Assembly (NCBI GenBank): GCA_028673005.1
Contig: CM054116.1
Coordinates: 132,471,547 to 132,535,546 of the forward strand
Origin: Tanypteryx hageni
Lineage: Eukaryota > Arthropoda > Insecta > Odonata > Petaluridae
DNA length: 64,000 nucleotides
Reading direction: 5' to 3'
Shown here piece after piece: positions 49,601 through 62,361 of the stretch (positions are counted from its first letter, which is position 1; each line of letters opens with the position of its first letter). The translations under genes and the position numbers were made by a program. The notes under the pieces were generated by a model that saw nothing but the letters and a program-made list of their open reading frames with translations, did no database searches and was not told where the DNA came from.

Positions 49601-50198
49601 CGATTACATCCACCTTATCGTACAGTCTTGTGTCACAAATAATACTAACGAAGCCATATATCCCAAAAAATACTAAATATCGAACTGTGGCATTAAAATA
49701 TACGCTAAACCATTCTTAACATTGATTTATGAGCGATTTTCTTTTATTTGCGTACTCAGTGGACCAAACGTATATGCGTATATGAGAAATTTTGTGCAAT
49801 GTTTATTGCGTCGTTTTTTTTATGAGTTGGCACGAAGGCCTTAAAAGAAAAATCTTCGATGAACGTTAAAAGAAGCTGAATTTCTAAGCTGTAGAATTTA
49901 ATAAACGATCTTTTATATCGAGGGAGATACTCATTTATTTCCTCTCTCTATCTCTGTCTTTCCTGTTCAGGTGGAGGTCCTGTGCGTTTCTCCGGCGGTA
50001 GGCGAAGCTGATGCGGAGGAGGAGGTGGGCGGAGGGGGAGTGGGGGTGGCGGCCATAAACGCCGCCAACTCGAGCGCCGCGGCGAAGGGCGACGCGGGGG
50101 AAGGGGAGGGCGTGGAGGTTTCACAGCCTCCCGCATCGGCGTCCAGCGTTGCGGACTTATTGGAATATCTACTTGATCTGGTAGATCTGGTAGAATGA
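40692..50198 (+). CDS. Membrane protein gene, unit 3 copy, intact
   Basis: Exons are 40692-40704, 41301-41476, 41707-41757, 44991-45056, 45268-45321 and 49971-50198. All splice borders and phases match unit 1, and the full 195-residue frame is open. Relative to unit 1 the changes are L72F and H75L in exon 3, P91L in exon 4, and S125C, V133A and D148A in exon 6. All fall in the predicted cytoplasmic tail; the membrane segment is unchanged. Exon 5 is full length, so the 19-bp loss in unit 2 is a derived deletion. I infer the same topology and unknown role as in unit 1. Confidence 0.75.
41956..43783 (-). mobile_element. hAT-family DNA transposon with perfect TSD (unit 3)
   Basis: The body is 41964-43775. 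Both flanks are exactly AACATTGG, which confirms the original target duplication. It sits in intron 3 of the membrane gene. Confidence 0.88.
42351..43665 (-). pseudogene. hAT transposase remnant (unit 3)
   Basis: Minus-strand pieces and C-terminal dimerisation motif as in units 1 and 2. The start of the central piece is shortened because its upstream Met codon is lost (GATTCATTATG context at about 43151). Confidence 0.8.
44297..44417. mobile_element. Short inverted-repeat element (unit 3)
   Basis: As in unit 2, but the left arm has T to G (TCGTTTGACGAAC). Confidence 0.48.
45811..46026 (-). mobile_element. tRNA-derived SINE, minus orientation (unit 3)
   Basis: Same element as at 5950-6165, with the B box complement GGAATCGAACC intact. 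Confidence 0.65.
46041..46458 (+). other. GC-rich block, possible extra exon (unit 3)
   Basis: Same block; the candidate exon is 46061-46178. The downstream site reads ACAG|GTTGTA instead of ACAG|GTGGTA, which still allows a GT donor. Confidence 0.33.
46782..46863. mobile_element. Fragment of hAT-type nonautonomous element (unit 3)
   Basis: Same fragment as at 26464-26545. Confidence 0.45.
47263..47561. mobile_element. hAT-type MITE with TSD (unit 3)
   Basis: The body is 47271-47553, with the same ends and flanks as unit 1. Confidence 0.8.
47562..47941 (-). pseudogene. piggyBac-like transposase remnant (unit 3)
   Basis: Same fragment and Cys-rich tail as unit 1. The sequence beyond it keeps a GTGGCAACA/TGTTGCCAC palindrome (48107-48126), which could be a subterminal repeat of the same element. 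Confidence 0.63.
49290..49573. repeat. 142-bp tandem repeat pair (unit 3)
   Basis: Same arrangement as at 9048-9331. Confidence 0.63.
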
Positions 50199-50377
50199 GC
50201 CTACCATCTGGTAAGCGAATATTCTATCTAATGGTATATTAGAATTTCTGACGATATCAATGAAAATTTGATAGATTTTCTAGTAATTTTTAAAAGTTGC
50301 CCTTTTTCTAAGCACCATAAAAAATTATATACAGATTTTCGTATATTTTTAAGCAATACAACTTTAAAATCAAATAA

Positions 50378-50724
50378 CCTGTAGTCAGGCCACCAGTGAG
50401 ACTCAGAGAGGTCCGAGCCACATCCAGATTTTGAGGCCCATCGCCGTAATAAATATAAAAATGTTAGGCATTATGTAGCCCACTTTGGTGGTCGGGGTTC
50501 GCTGAAAGGTTACAGAGGATCGATTAAAAATCAAATTGTAAGTTACGTTCGATGTCACTTCATCTTTTCTGAATGGAAGATGAACAAGGGCCCTCTTTTC
50601 GACAAGCCACCCAGATAGTGCCTGTGCATAATTCCATCTCTGAAAAACTTCCAAAATTTGAGGGCCCCTTAAGCTTGAGGCCAAATGCCCCCCCCCCCAC
50701 ATTTTCATAGGGCCTGCCTATAGT
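50378..50724. mobile_element. Nonautonomous hAT-like element (unit 3)
   Basis: The body is 50386-50716, with the same ends as unit 1. Confidence 0.58.
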
Positions 50725-51603
50725 TATTTTGCACCAGATAACCTTCCACGACCGATATAGCTTATGTAATGGCGGCCATAAGAAATTTAGTTTAAATCAC
50801 ATTGGTGTTTTTTTCTATTTTATATAAATACCAAATTAAGGTAATTAACAAATTGTTATAATATCAATTGTGAAATTTTTGTATAACATAAATTACTCAT
50901 GGAAAAATAGCTAAGTGAAGCTCTATTCTACTTACGTACATACATACTTAAGATATATATCAGTAATATAATTTTTGTATTGTTGTATTACGCTGTATCA
51001 CATTGACAGTGTGTAATTACTCCAACCTACAGAAATGTAGACTTGTTTGGTAAAATGATCCTCAGATCAATTTATGGCCTGCATAGAACCTGAACAACAT
51101 GTATATGAAGATATAGATTTCATTTTATAATAATGTCATGATAGTAAGACATTAATTTTTATAATATAAATAAACTATTATGAAACAATATCATTTTTTA
51201 GATTTTAAACATTTCATAATTTCCATTTAGCATTATCGGTTATAATAATAATAATAATTTTAATAACACTGTAGGTCTCAAATAGGCATGGAGCAGGTAC
51301 ATAACAGCAATAGTACATTGCTACAGAATAAATCAGTTCATGAACTTAGAAATTCTTGAACACTATAAAAATTATTATTTAACAATCAACATTTGAATCT
51401 TTTCTAATGATAGGAATACTTGAATAACATTTAACATTACAAGGTAACTTGTTATAAGCCACGGAGGTGGCATTGTTGATAGCCTATAATCCTTGATATG
51501 AACATCATCTTTGTGTCCTGTATTATAATTGTAAAGCTTCTGATTAGATTGGAACAGTGAAGAGTTTTGTTTTACAAATATACAACAATTTAAAAAATAC
51601 ATA

Positions 51604-51608
<5 letters not shown>

Positions 51609-51655
<47 letters not shown>
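51609..51655. repeat. (TA)n microsatellite, 47 bp (unit 3)
   Basis: Uninterrupted TA run, with the same flanks as unit 1. Confidence 0.95.
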
Positions 51656-51662
<7 letters not shown>

Positions 51663-51996
51663 GTATGGGGTATTGTGATTATGCCTAAAGAAATATACAA
51701 TGGTTTACCAGGAGAGCTTTAATGGCCGGCTTTTTTCAGGAAGAAGACTATTGGCATATTTATCATGACCCCAAAAGATTATTCCATATGACAAATAAGA
51801 ATGAATCTTTTCATTATATAATAATTTTAACATTTCAAGATTGAAAATTTTGAATTATCTATGTAGAATAAAATTTCCAGTTGATAATTTTTACTTTCTC
51901 CAATGATAGTGCTCGAATGAAAGTCGGCAACGCTGGTCACCAAGGCCCACGTGTCTCCCTGCCCCCAGAAGCTAACAAGTGTCTCTCATCATTGCG

Positions 51997-52050
51997 ATGG
52001 ACAGTGGGGCTGCTTTTTTAATAGATTCTTTATTTAAGTAGCTGAATAAG
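51997..52050 (+). pseudogene. Candidate exon with premature stop (unit 3)
   Basis: The homologue of 11762-11815 has GAG to TAG at codon 14; the donor remains. If the exon is real, this copy is inactivated. Confidence 0.22.
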
Positions 52051-55000
52051 GTAAAATTATCACTCAACTATATTAGAGAACATCATTACGATAATAATGA
52101 ATCAAACATGTTGGGGAGTAAATCAGGATAGGAATAATAAACACAAGAGGATTTATATTCCCAGTACAGCTCATTCATTAAGTTTAGTTTTGAATGCCTG
52201 GGCAAAAATGTAGTACAAAGTATGCACTGCATATCTATACTATAGTAAATCTGCTTCTAACTTATGAGATATCATATAGGAGGATACTCTAGTTGGTAGC
52301 ATGAACTAAGGCAGGTGGCATCTGGATGCGCAGAAGGCATGGAATGTCACTTGGTTTCCGTCACTCCTTCACTTGGCCATTCAGCATCAGTCTGTTACAG
52401 CAGCTTTTGGGGTGCTGTTTGTACATTTGCGGCATAATTTTCGTGTTTATTTACTTGTTTTACAATTGAGATTTAAACGGTGGTGTTCTAAAATGGAGAG
52501 CGAAGGAAGTAAGCACAATGATTTGCACAAACACGCAAGATAAATCATAAATAAAGTGTAGCGGTACTCGGGACCAGCGGAACAGGTTTGCAAAACAGGC
52601 AACTGCCTAGGGTGCCAAAGATTGAGAGGCAGAATGAAGAGTCAATGATTTGATTTCACAGCACTGTATATGTGTGTGTCTGTATTCTTTTCTTTAAGTA
52701 ATGTATACTTATCATTCATCTTTGATTGATTCAATTTGCTATATTTTTTACATGCATTTGTGTTGTATAAACCTTTATATTCAAAATGATTTCAATTCCT
52801 CTTCAATGCTGTGCACTACCCCAATCCTAAAAGTATAAGAAGAACTAGCGGTCTGAAGATGTTGGCGTACCAACTAAAATATGAGCCTAAAGTTATGATT
52901 TGCTTAATCTCTTGCTAAAAAATTATCATCTTAATGCCCATTTTTACCACTGTTACTAACCATAAAGCTTTTTAATGTGGAAAGATATTGTTATTAGTAA
53001 TTATGAAAAAAATATTTAATAATAAAAACAAGCTTTAATTAATATTATATTTAAGTAATACCGGTGCTTATAGACATCATTGTGTAATTACTAATAAAAG
53101 TAATTTTCAACTGTTAGATTTTTAGTCACATTTATATTGGGGTAGAGTGCCAAAAAATTGTTTGCTAAGAGTGCCAAACTGTCAGTAGTACAAAAACGAG
53201 ATGGAGCATGCAGATGATTCAACACGTACAGCAGGTTACAATGTTGCCAGTTGTCAAGAGCAAACAGCGAGCGCCTGTGGCATATCATGCATCATGCATT
53301 GCTTTCTGAGCAAAAGCTTATGCAGGCTGCCGGTTTGGCAGCAATGTAACGTGTATTTCTCTCTCTCACTCTGCGCAGTAATGTTGACTCACCTGACTTT
53401 GTCGTGCTGTAAACTATATTAGGGGGATACTAATGTTTAGGCACTTTCAGATGAGCTGGAGACAGGACGATATTATGTGTGTAGGACCTTGTGCATAACT
53501 GCCTAGACAAATCAAAAACCTCATAAATGTCAAATAATGCAGCTGCTATAAAATTACATAGAAGTCTAAACAAATAATTAAGGTATATGTATTTCTGATT
53601 GTGCTACAAAATACAAGCTGACGGGTTTGTAAATGTGGAAGTGTTGATGTATTGCAGCATTTTTGTGTTTCGAATCTCCCAGCAGAAACGGAAAAATAAT
53701 TTCTGATCAATTAATTGAAAATATTGCTTGATGAGATAAAAGAATGGAAAAAATCATTTAATGGGTGGTGACAGACTTTCAAAATTTATTATCTCTTTAT
53801 CCATTCATTTCAGTGAACAGTTTTCTCAGGATGCCAACAAAAGACAAGATATTAAGGGGATTAACTTAACTTTAAATGTGAAGGCCATAGCTATTTACAA
53901 GCCCTCATTATTCTACAGTAGAACAGTTTGAATGTGTAACGTTCCTTAATTTCCAGAGCAGATCTGTGATAAATGCATAAAAATGATGCTATCAAATAGT
54001 CAAGCAGTGGACTTGAAATTTCTTAATTATGAACGAAATGTGCGCGTGTATTATTGGCTAATCAACCTCTTCTTGGATTATTATAGCCATAGCTCCTTCC
54101 ACACTGAACACACTCACAGAGAAGGAGGGGATCCCAGTGAGGGCTCCTCAAACCACACAAACAGGAGGTCGGATCACCTTGGAAAAAATCCTACCTTCGC
54201 AGGATTCAGGCCTGCTGTGTTTTGTTTGGGGAACCATATTTCAAGTACTTTACTACTATTTTTTAAAATGTTTATGTTATTTTGTAATAGCCTTTTGTCT
54301 GTGAATTAATAAATAATAATAAATCTTTTATTGCAGGTTCAGAATGTCTCAATTAATTTTATAACAAAAACTTCATTGTTGAGGAGCAACAGCTAAGATA
54401 TTATGATGAATTCTGCTCAAATAGAAGGGTAAAGGGGTAATCCATCACTGAAATATTAAACATTCAGTATGTACAGGGATGCTTGAACTCCAGGGAACTT
54501 CAATCTCCTACCTGAATCAATAATGCTAAGACCACAGAGGCCAACACGTTGTCTTTCAACTGGATATCCCGGACAATTGCAAGTCAACTTTTGAGAACCT
54601 GCCCTAAATATGATTTCAAAGAATCTCCAAGCAGCCCAAGTGTTAGTGTTGCTGCTATGCTTGAACAAGTTTTGCTTAATTTACTTATATCTTTTTGTTA
54701 AAAACTAAAAATTGTGTTTTTGGTAGCATGCATTGCAGTCATTACCTAAGTTCTAGCCACCTGTGGTTCAGAAACAGCAAGTGTGAAATGCCTCCATACT
54801 TGAGCTTACCTGGTCAGAGATGTGGATTATATTTAATGTGACTGAAAGACTGTGAAATGCGCTCATACTGTAAAAATAAATAAATAAAATATCCAATACC
54901 CTGTCTTTTATTCAATTTTACTGTTTCTTGAATGCTGATATTTGCTTTACCTGCTCCACACTAAGATTTAAATAGAATTAAGGATTTTGTAGCTTTTCAC

Positions 55001-56186
55001 TATAATAAACGAGCTGTATACATCATCTGTCTTACGAAATTCCGCAGATAATTAAAAACTGGTTATGCAGGAGCATTTCCTCTTTTTAAGAATATAATTG
55101 TTTTTAGCATTCAGTGGTTTTTTATTGTTCGGTTTTACAATTCTTTTCAGATCTGAATAATTTGGATATTGAAACAGTGTTGCCTTTCCAAAACTTAAAA
55201 TATCTGTAGAATCAGAAAGAAAAATCTGTAGAATTATCTGTTAAAGGAATATTTATGCTCAAATTTTGTTTTATATATGTAAATTTAGGAAAAACTAAAC
55301 ACGGTTATTTTACTTGCTTTACTAAAGATATAAATCAGTTTTTTATGATAATAATTATTTATTAATGGAAAAAGAAATACATCTGTTAGGAATATATAAT
55401 GCAACTAGGTATGGCAATAAAACTAAATGGCTCAACCCTAAATGAAAAATATGTAAATCGATAAAATATTTTTATGAATACATATGATGAAAAAGGTAAA
55501 TGAAAATTTTTAATTCCCTCTAATTTACTACAACGTGATTTAGGACTATACTTAACGATTATATTTCTCTCCTGCCTTGATCGATCTCTTTAACAGTGAC
55601 TTTCTTGCATTAAAATTATAACGATATGCATTCTTTATGAATTGTTTTGTAAATATTAAACCTGCATTAAGGAGAATATCTAACGTAAGACATTACTAAG
55701 GGTAAAGTGTTTACGATAGTCGCAGGTAGGTGTTGTAGTGATGGCAACAAAAAAAATAGTGCTTTACATATCTCAAACAAAACATTATATGGAAAATGTT
55801 TCAAACATAGGTTATTGAAAATTAAATTTCCTACAACTTTTATTCCAATACATATATACACTCATCAAATATTAAACCAAATATTTCAAAAGAATCTGAT
55901 GTGGCCGCCACATTACTTTCTCCATGACTAATATTTCGAAAAATTACAAACAGTGGTTGTGGCAGCTAAAAAATATGGTTTTTAAAAATGTTTCGAACAA
56001 ATGTTGTAGAATATTCAATTTCTTGCAACATTTATATACCCATACATATACCCATTGATATAAAATTTCCAAAATTTTGACAGTTTATATTTATCAAAGC
56101 TTTCACTTTGTTAAAATCTAATACAACAATGCATTTAATATTGAATTCACATACACATAACATTTAAAAGACAAAAGTAATCAATT

Positions 56187-56543
56187 AAAATCTTTTTTAA
56201 CACTTAGAATATACCTAATCATACTTATAATTCAAAGTTTAGTATAAAAATTTAGGTCTGTGCGGGACCTTCTACTAGAAAGTGTAGTTAAATTGAGATG
56301 TGCTAGTATATCATTATAGGAAATATCGACCAGTGAAATTACCATTTTAAATGGCAATCGATCTCAGAAATTTCTGCTGGACTCGTTCCATCATGTGGGA
56401 GTCCATGTCATAATATGGGCTCCAATTGACTGAACAATACTCCAGCTGACTGCGGACACACAGCAGTTACAGCAAATAAATTAGTAAAATCAGTTGTATT
56501 CCTGCATATAAATCCAAGAGATTCCATTGCTGCATTTGAAATA
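56187..56543 (-). pseudogene. LINE reverse-transcriptase C-terminus (unit 3)
   Basis: Same as unit 2, abutting the Tigger terminus at 56544. Confidence 0.82.
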
Positions 56544-57636
56544 CAGTAGAAGCCCTCATAACTGACCTTCGCTTAACCGACTCGCTTGATTAACTGATGT
56601 TTTATGCCCCTAGGTCTGAAATCCACAGTCGAGTGCAACATTTTACATAAAACGACTAGTTTAAAAGAGCTTAAACCATTCCTTTCCTTACGCATGAATC
56701 TCACGAGTTGTTCTTTGTGCTAAAATGTTTCTCATTACATAGTAATCCAGTCTAGTACGCATCTGCTGTCAGTTGTCCCACATACTAGTACTGTTCATTG
56801 TTATTTTAGTTATGATATTTAATCAATATAAAATTATGTATATATATATTATATATTCATATTTATTTATAGGATATGGGTGAGATAAGAAAGAGAGTGG
56901 TTGTTTCCATGAAAACTAAGCTTGATGCTCTGGAGAGAATTGATAGGGGTGTGTCAGTAAGACAAATTTCTGTGGAATTAGGTGTTGGAGAGACAACTGT
57001 GAAAGACTGGGAATAAAAGCTTGAATCAAGAATGATTTTGCAGTCAGATTGCAACACAAGTGTCTTTATCTTCCCATTCAACATTAAAGAAATCAAAATT
57101 GGAAATTTTAGAAGATGCATTATGGCTGTGGTTTATGCAAGAAAGACATCATGGAATTTCAATCAGTGGATCCATACACAAGGAAAAGGACCTAACCCTA
57201 AATCAAAAAATTGGTGGTGCGCAGAAATTTACTGCAAGTAATGGATGACTTGGACATTGGAAATAAACGTCATGGTATCCATGTATTAATCATCACTGGA
57301 GAGAAGTTATCATCTGATCAGCATGCTGCTCAAAAATTTCTGCAGGATTTAAGAGAGCTTATCGACCAAGATAAATCAGTTGGAGGACAACTCTGCAATA
57401 TAGACGAAACAGGTCTAAATTACAAAATGTTACCAACAAAATCGATGGCAAAAAAGAATGAGCCTGCAGCATCAGGATACAAATAATCCAAAGAAAGACT
57501 CATGTAGCTGCCTGCAGCAATGCAGCTGGAACTCACAAATTGCCACATTTATTGTTGGTAAATCAAAAAATCCCAGAGATTTTAAAAGTATAAATCGTTT
57601 GTCTTCACCCAGTTTACTACCACTACTACTAATTGA
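56544..57636 (+). mobile_element. Tigger/pogo-family element nested in the LINE (unit 3)
   Basis: The left terminus is at 56544, the ATG at 56876 and the stop after 46 codons, as in unit 2. An extra TGG to TGA change at about 57246 splits the CENP-B domain, so this copy is further decayed. Confidence 0.87.
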
Positions 57637-57755
57637 GTCACACCACAAGAGTGTAGATTAACTGTGTGAGAATACTGGTATTGTGGTATTATGTAACTTG
57701 GAGTAGGATATACACTGGAAATATGTGCATCAAAGAGATTAGCAAATTCCTGAAA

Positions 57756-58856
57756 TGAACATAATACCACAATCTACTTGTATTCGATGGAATGGAATCT
57801 TGAACACAACTAGTATAGGAGAGGTAACAAACTTTTGACAATGAGTCCCATTTAGCATGAAGAGATGCAAAAGAATTGTAATCTACACCAGATCTACTTA
57901 TTTTAAGCTTCTTGTGGGTTATTTTCTTATCATATATTAATGAAATTAATTTTTACTAAACCAGTTGGGTAAGTGGGATGATCCATTCTCGTGTAAACTT
58001 TCAGGAACATACAGATTAATGGTATTATTTTCAAAATCATAAAAATAACAAACAGAATCATCTAATTGTTTTTCAGTCAATATAAACCAATCTATAGAGA
58101 TAAAGTAATCTATCATTGCAGAATATTTTCCTTTCCTAAAGTTGACAGTTTCAAAATTAATATCTACACGTGGGGATACACCTACATGAAGTTCACACAT
58201 AAGAGGAGGATGATAGGCATTACACGGCAAAAGTCACATCAACATCATAAGCACTGTTCAATGAGCACTTTTTAATATCTGTTAAACACAAATCCAGAAT
58301 CTCGCCATATTGCTTGGTAACTAAGTTTTTTGTACAAAATTCAGATATTGGCAGTGAGGTAAACTTCAGGAAAGAATGTTGACCAATTATTACCTGGCAA
58401 ATTGAATCGCCAAACATAAGCGAATGAGCGTCTGTACACAAATATGCAAGACGTTTTACTTCTTCGCGATATTTTTGGTATATGCCTTGGTCAGATTTGG
58501 GAGGAATGTAAACACATCATTAAATAGTTTAAGAGATGGAGATGACACCATGAGAAAAATGTATCCAATGTTACACGAGGATGTAGCTTAAAGTTGATAA
58601 GATTTTAACATAAAATCAACACCAATTAGCACTCCACCTTCCCTTTTCTTAATACTTGTACAATCACTGCAATCAGTTCTCTAAATTTTATAAATAAAAA
58701 GTGCCTATTGGGAATCCCATATATCGCGTGTTTGCCAAGTCTCATAGAATAATATGATATCACACTCGATATTAACAGCTGAAATACGCATGTCCTTTAA
58801 TTTTGTCCGCAAACCGCGGACATTCTGATAGTATGCGGAAATATTAGTTACAAATT
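57756..58856 (-). pseudogene. LINE endonuclease to early RT region (unit 3)
   Basis: Same remnant. At about 58829 the codon before QNVRG is TAT here instead of TAA, giving the expected AYYQN start of the endonuclease; it is otherwise still broken. Confidence 0.85.
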
Positions 58857-59946
58857 TCTTAAATGTTTATCTATCACTATTTTGGGAACAAAGGAGTAAT
58901 CTCCGCTCTTCATAACATTTTTATAATGACGACAGTTCATTGATTTTAGTAGGATTGTCGATGTAATTATTTAATTTTGAGTCATGTTCTATTCCAGGCG
59001 ATATTTTAAGCATGTAAACAATTTTAAAAAATCGTTCCACCGTATATATGAAAATAGTTTTTAACTTGAACGAGAATTTCTAAATTTATTTAAGTTCCTT
59101 TAAAAATGAAACCAAAAGGAATGTATGATTTCATAAATAAATTTAAAGTTATTTTGATGTATACAATATCAACAAAATAAACATTAAAGAAAGACTAAAA
59201 TAGTATAAAATTCTAGATATCGTACAAGGAGACGCTACGGACTGTAACTCACAGATTCGGTTCATCTTCTACCAGTGGAGAGTGTTGTTCAATATCTATA
59301 AGAATACCTTTTCGGAATTTCGAACCAATGGCTTTAACTTTAAGAGAAATAATTAATTAAAAAGTGCAAAAAAATGGACCGATTTTCAAATGCTTGTAAC
59401 TTCGCTATCTCTGGAGTCTCTATGCTAGAGATAACGCTTAACATAAATCTCGCGTCCCGTACTTTTGGCATTCGAGACTCCCGCTTGCGAATTTTCTTCT
59501 CCTGCAAAATGTCCTTTTCCCTACAGCTTTTTATATCCCAATCTTCAGAAAGTAATTGAACACTTCTAATTTCTTTACGCAGGGGAATTACTTTTAATTA
59601 ATTAATAATTATCGCTCAATTTTATCTGGTAATTAAAATTAAGCATATTATTTTTGTAAGCCATTAGCAGCATTGTCATTTTAAAACAATAAAAAACTTG
59701 TCGGAATAATTTAAAGTTAAAAAGAATAATATTACCTTTATGATTCACTACGTCACTCATTAAGGAAACTCCTCCCGTAGTGGAGTGTGTTTAACAGTAA
59801 GGCAATAAATAACACATCAAACAGCCACTTGATTTAAACTCTCATACGAGACCGTTTCATTGTGTCAAATACTGGAAAAATCTTCGGTACTTGTCCTGTG
59901 AGATAATTCCCTTCCTTCCTTCATAATTCGCACATTATACAGAGGA

Positions 59947-60164
59947 ACCGAAAAGCTGTCACACACTCGGTGGAAATCTTTTCCTACTTGGGCCGAGCTC
60001 CCAAGGATAGCTTTCGTTGCGAAAATTGAAGTCCCAGGTTTGATTCCGGGGAATATCCTTCCAATTTGATTTACATGGGAAATCTGAAACCCACCGAGCA
60101 GGGAAATTTTCTCTTGCACATTAAAATATCTTAGAATTGTAATATCGGACCTGGATTTGCACCG
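59947..60164 (+). mobile_element. tRNA-derived SINE, plus orientation (unit 3)
   Basis: Same element. The base before the B box differs (CCCAGGTTTGATTCC). Confidence 0.65.
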
Positions 60165-61097
60165 TTCTCTGAGAGAAGGAATGGAGATTCTAATTTTTAT
60201 CGTAAAACGCTGCTTATCCATCTTATTTCTTCGAATTTCGCGTAAATACTGCCGTTTTTATCACTCATTACGAGGGTGTAGCCATATGAACAACTATTGA
60301 TGGACTCGGATTCGGAATAGTCTAATAAATACACGTATTGTTTCTGTCGAACGAAAATACGCGTGTTCAATTTAATATCCCGTTCGAATGTATTTGTCAT
60401 ATTTTATAACGTTCAATTATGAAATTTGAGAACACAAGGAGCAACATATCTGCGGTGATTTTAAAGCTATTAGAGCCAATATAAGTAGGTATTAAATAAA
60501 TGATTAAATGGAAAGCTCGCATCGTTAGTTCTGTTTGGGTCGTCTTATTATTATGTTATGCAGAGACATACTTTTCCTTCCTGTTTGTTGTTGCCAACGA
60601 AAACAATCTTCGTAACCCATGAAGTAAACAAGATCTAATTGTAAGTAATAACTTTTATTTTCTTTATCGCGCCTACTGAACATATTGATTGAAAGGAAAT
60701 GGATTATTCAGGACGAAGAAGTGAACTAAAATACGTGTAGTTTCGTTACGTTTACCTACACTCAGCTTTTGTAAGTCAAAAGACATAAATAATTTACGAC
60801 GAAGGAATGAGCGTGAGTGTAAAGATTAACGTACTTCATCTCAAGTGAGGTATGTATGAGTTAAATAATAATTCAATTTTCGATTGTTCTATCGCAAATT
60901 CTGTATTTCTTTGGCATCGCTTCTGATATGTCCTTTAGCAGTGCTTAGAATTTAAATTTATCTTGTTTTCTAAATTGATTATGTCAAACAATGGAGGCTT
61001 ATTTCTTGTGTCGTCTCTGTTGGCCGTTACCGTGGAAACCACACGATTCAGAACTAGTTCATTCTTGTTGAAAAAACTAAAGAAGACGGAGCGGAAT

Positions 61098-62163
61098 ATG
61101 AGCGGGAGAGGTAATTAACTTGTTTTTCACCAATATTATTAAAAATCTGGCATATTTCAGAACTCGGAACGTAGCCTAGCTCAGTTGATTAGTGGAATTT
61201 TAATTAAATGCATGGTTACTTGTCGTTGCAATCAACGATCGCTATTCTAGCCCTAATTTCATCGGTACATTTTGATTCTCTCGTTATCATGCTAGCAAGG
61301 TGCTTTACTTTACGATCTGAAACTGGTTCCGATGGCTTTCCAACTTACGTTCAAGTTATTCCTTTCTCCATATCCAAATCAACTTGGATTTTTTCTCATT
61401 CGTTTCCTAGGATAATTTTGCTTATTTAACCTTAGCTGTGTCCGTCCGTCTTTCGAAGCATTCGTCCTCGCTACAAAGACTAACTATTAATGCATACACA
61501 ACCAGTAAATTACTCATATAATCCTATCTCCTACAACATCTTTCTTAGCTTGAAACCATCAAAGTAGGTTTACGGGTTAATACAAACTATAGTTTTAAGA
61601 AATTCTTTTCCTTTTGACAATCTTTGAATAGTTCAAAATGTAAAAGAAAGAGCAAAGCCGTCGACATACGTTAAATCCGAAATTCTTTTCTCATTTGTGT
61701 CGGCAGATTTTTATGATGAGTTAGCGAACGATGTTGCCCTAGGGCTGGCAATTTTTTTATCCTGCCTGCTCCTGGCGTTCTGGGTATGGGATGTCATTAG
61801 GCGGTACTGCGTCGGGCGCAGAAGAAGATGGAATGTTGAAGACGGCGTGCCCGACGTGGTGCATGATACCGCCAATTTGCCTGTAAGTATAATACGCGTA
61901 TACTTGCGATTACATTCTTCTTCTTCTCTTATCGTATAAACCCTTCTAGTGGGTTATTTTATGTTGTTATTAACAAAAATGTTTCTGCTCTGATCCGCCT
62001 TCGGATCCCAAAGTATCATTTATGTATTTATTTATATATATTGAGAAACTTCGTCAACCTCACTTCATATCTACATAATTACGTCAACTCATCTTGTTGT
62101 TTTCTTATTCAGAATGAAGAGATTCCACGAGGAATCCTCAAAAAACATCAGGACCAGCAACAC
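61098..62163 (+). CDS. Membrane protein gene, unit 4 copy, 5' part only (window edge)
   Basis: Exons 1-3 are present at 61098-61110, 61707-61882 and 62113-62163, with the same junctions as the other copies. Exons 4-6 would lie beyond base 64000. Exon 2 carries E33D at the cytoplasmic edge of the membrane helix and a silent rewrite of two Arg codons in the basic patch. Exon 3 encodes the unit 1 residues rather than the unit 3 variants. Intron 3 of this copy has lost 1049 bp of the hAT element. Confidence 0.7.
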
Positions 62164-62361
62164 GTGAGTGTTTATCACCATGTTCTGATTTTTCTGCATA
62201 TACATATTTACTCTGATGCATGAGTGGTGATGGTGCCAGTCATAGATGAAAATCTTTTTCTCTCTCAAAGATTTTAATGTATTAAATTATAGCTCACTTC
62301 CCAAAACTTGTTAAGATTGATAAGATTGTTAGTATGTCAGCTGATACTACCAATAGGTAGT

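Larger units (their letters stand above)
39850..60255. repeat. Tandem unit 3 (20.4 kb)
   Basis: Direct repeat of unit 2, offset by 20300 at its start and 20406 at its end. It keeps short segments missing from the other units, such as a 9-bp-arm palindrome at 48107-48126 and about 14 bp near 48805. It has most of the coding differences in the transmembrane gene. Confidence 0.97.
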
